From AP-15 sp963772965 (lineage in GTDB: Bacteria > Pseudomonadota > Alphaproteobacteria > ATCC43930 > CGMCC-115725), in contig CAVYZU010000012.1 in the NCBI GenBank assembly GCA_963772965.1, positions 372,001 through 436,000 of the forward strand: a DNA stretch of 64,000 nucleotides, in the 5' to 3' direction. A program made the translations under genes and the position numbers. This document shows positions 63,023 through 64,000 of the stretch, in pieces (the first letter of the stretch is position 1; each line of letters starts with the position of its first letter). The notes beneath the pieces are model-generated. The model was not told where the DNA came from. It was given only the letters and a program-made list of their open reading frames with translations, and made no database searches.

Positions 63023-63841
63023 TTACCCTATCGTTGCCGAAGTAACGAGGACCGGCGAGAAAACTAATTCGGCGTCGAGCCACTCGGTTGCGGGGTAGTC
63101 GAGCGTCAGTTTCAACAGCCGGTCGAGAAAAGCCGAGGTAGCCGCGTCTTGCACCAAGTGATGGGTCAATATTCCGGTGGGCTCGTCGCGATCGACGGAA
63201 CCGCGGCGACGTGCCCGCAGATGCCCAACCAAGTCACAAAGTGCTGCCGCTTCCCCAACAAACCCGCGATCGCCATGCCATGCCACCAGGTCGACGTGAA
63301 CATTGCTCTCGAAGACAAGCGGCCCCGGGAAGGTCGCAGCCCTCGGGTTGATTTGGGAGATCCCGCCGATTCCACATTCGGCTAGGAGAGGCAAGAAGCT
63401 GTCGTCAAAGCGGTTCCACGGTGGGGCGAGCACGGGAAGCGTCCGCGTTCCGAACAATGCCGTCAGCCGCCCGCGCCCTTGCATGAGATCGATCGCCACG
63501 GCTTCGCGTGAGCGTGACTTCGGGAACTCGCTCTTTTTTTCGGTGGCGGCATGGTTGGCATGTTGCCAACCGTGCTGGAGGATGCGCGTCGACGCTGGCG
63601 CGGCCTCATCAAGCCATTCGGCAAAGGCTGGCTCGGCCAGCGCCGGGATGACCGCCAATGCCAGTGGAACCCCATTGGCGACGGCCATCAGCTCGCCAAG
63701 TTGCCGAGTCCCCGCAACCGCATCGTCGTCACGCCACCAGAGCGTCGCAATCCTCCCGTCGTCTCCCCACCGGTCCAGTTCGTCGATCAGATCGGACCAT
63801 TTTACGGATGGGGCCATGTCACTGTCGAGAACAGTTATCAT
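63023..63841 (-). CDS. polysaccharide deacetylase family protein
   Basis: 272 residues, no signal peptide. NodB-homology features: TLWWRDDDAVAGTRQLGEL (metal/base Asp motif DDD), VPLALAVIPAL, and HGWQHANH (zinc His motif HxxxH), then VLAPPWNRFDDSF and the late His ILTHHL. It starts the same-strand run that continues through the membrane protein and the ABC transporter, with its stop 2 bp from the next start. A carbohydrate or amide substrate is likely; whether linked to the transporter ligand is inference. Confidence 0.82.
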   Translation of the reverse strand: MITVLDSDMAPSVKWSDLIDELDRWGDDGRIATLWWRDDDAVAGTRQLGELMAVANGVPLALAVIPALAEPAFAEWLDEAAPASTRILQHGWQHANHAATEKKSEFPKSRSREAVAIDLMQGRGRLTALFGTRTLPVLAPPWNRFDDSFLPLLAECGIGGISQINPRAATFPGPLVFESNVHVDLVAWHGDRGFVGEAAALCDLVGHLRARRRGSVDRDEPTGILTHHLVQDAATSAFLDRLLKLTLDYPATEWLDAELVFSPVLVTSATIG

Positions 63842-64000
63842 CTGGCAACTCTATAGTCACCCACCGGGGCTGATTAAATTTTTGCCATGTCGGGCACCGC
63901 CCGCCCGCAAATCATCCCGGCAATTATGAGAGCGGAACGGCGCACCCCCTCCGTATCGAGTTTGAGCGCAGCAGGACCCCGAGTAGCTGCCCGCTCGATC
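63842..64000. other. right end of window, upstream of the deacetylase gene
   Basis: Contains the promoter side of the deacetylase gene. A plus-strand frame is open from an ATG at 63887 to the edge (38 codons), with no ribosome site or recognisable domain; not called as a gene. Confidence 0.4.

Overview
The window reads as a chromosomal segment of a GC-rich free-living alphaproteobacterium. An order such as Rhodospirillales is only a guess. Pointers are UPF0262, DUF2125 and DUF2948 proteins, a short-form HisG that needs HisZ, and the tightly overlapped block murA-DUF2948-hisG-hisD-UPF0262-maf-rng-yacG. No rRNA, CRISPR array or prophage was seen; there is one tRNA, tRNA-Thr(GGT), and one complete insertion sequence.

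Region by region. 1-8.7 kb: a 3-hydroxyisobutyrate-dehydrogenase-like protein that runs into an RNA polymerase alpha C-terminal-like domain, an enoyl-CoA hydratase, four VOC (glyoxalase-fold) proteins, inorganic pyrophosphatase, gamma-glutamyltransferase, a tiny lipoprotein and a Nudix hydrolase. 8.7-15 kb: a WYL regulator, a class III nucleotide cyclase and DUF2459/DUF2252/DUF2125 proteins. 15-21.4 kb: a regulated nadA-nadC unit, YihY, an M81 peptidase and a lyase. 21.4-29.9 kb: EmrAB-type efflux pump, split chromate transporter, deacetylase, GNAT, NDH-2, cobalamin adenosyltransferase and a HIG1 protein. 30-37 kb: a cation efflux gene between two 143-bp direct repeats, a truncated TonB-plug lipoprotein, and a TonB-dependent receptor with exbB-exbD-tonB. 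37-40 kb: PEP mutase/isocitrate lyase family, ketopantoate reductase and aspartic protease. 40-41.5 kb: an AT-richer restriction-modification island abutting a methyltransferase remnant. 41.6-48.5 kb: the housekeeping block and tRNA-Thr. 48.7-56.3 kb: aldolase, methyltransferase, an IS5-family element, threonine synthase, a decayed questin-oxidase-like gene and a metallo-hydrolase. 56.3-63.8 kb: a peptide-type ABC transporter operon led by a deacetylase and a membrane protein.

Genes that work together: nadA and nadC (quinolinate route to NAD) behind a promoter with two palindromic operators; exbB/exbD/tonB energising the adjacent receptor; emrA/emrB; the chrA halves; hisG/hisD; and the ABC transporter (two permeases, dual ATPase, Tat-type binding protein).

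Caution: many genes carry single-base frameshifts, nearly all of them +1 insertions that could be one extra base in a short run. Sequencing or assembly error is the likeliest cause, so interrupted genes such as nadA are annotated as single genes with the break described, not as dead genes. Real remnants (FAD monooxygenase tail, PEBP tail, MT-A70 tail) are kept apart.
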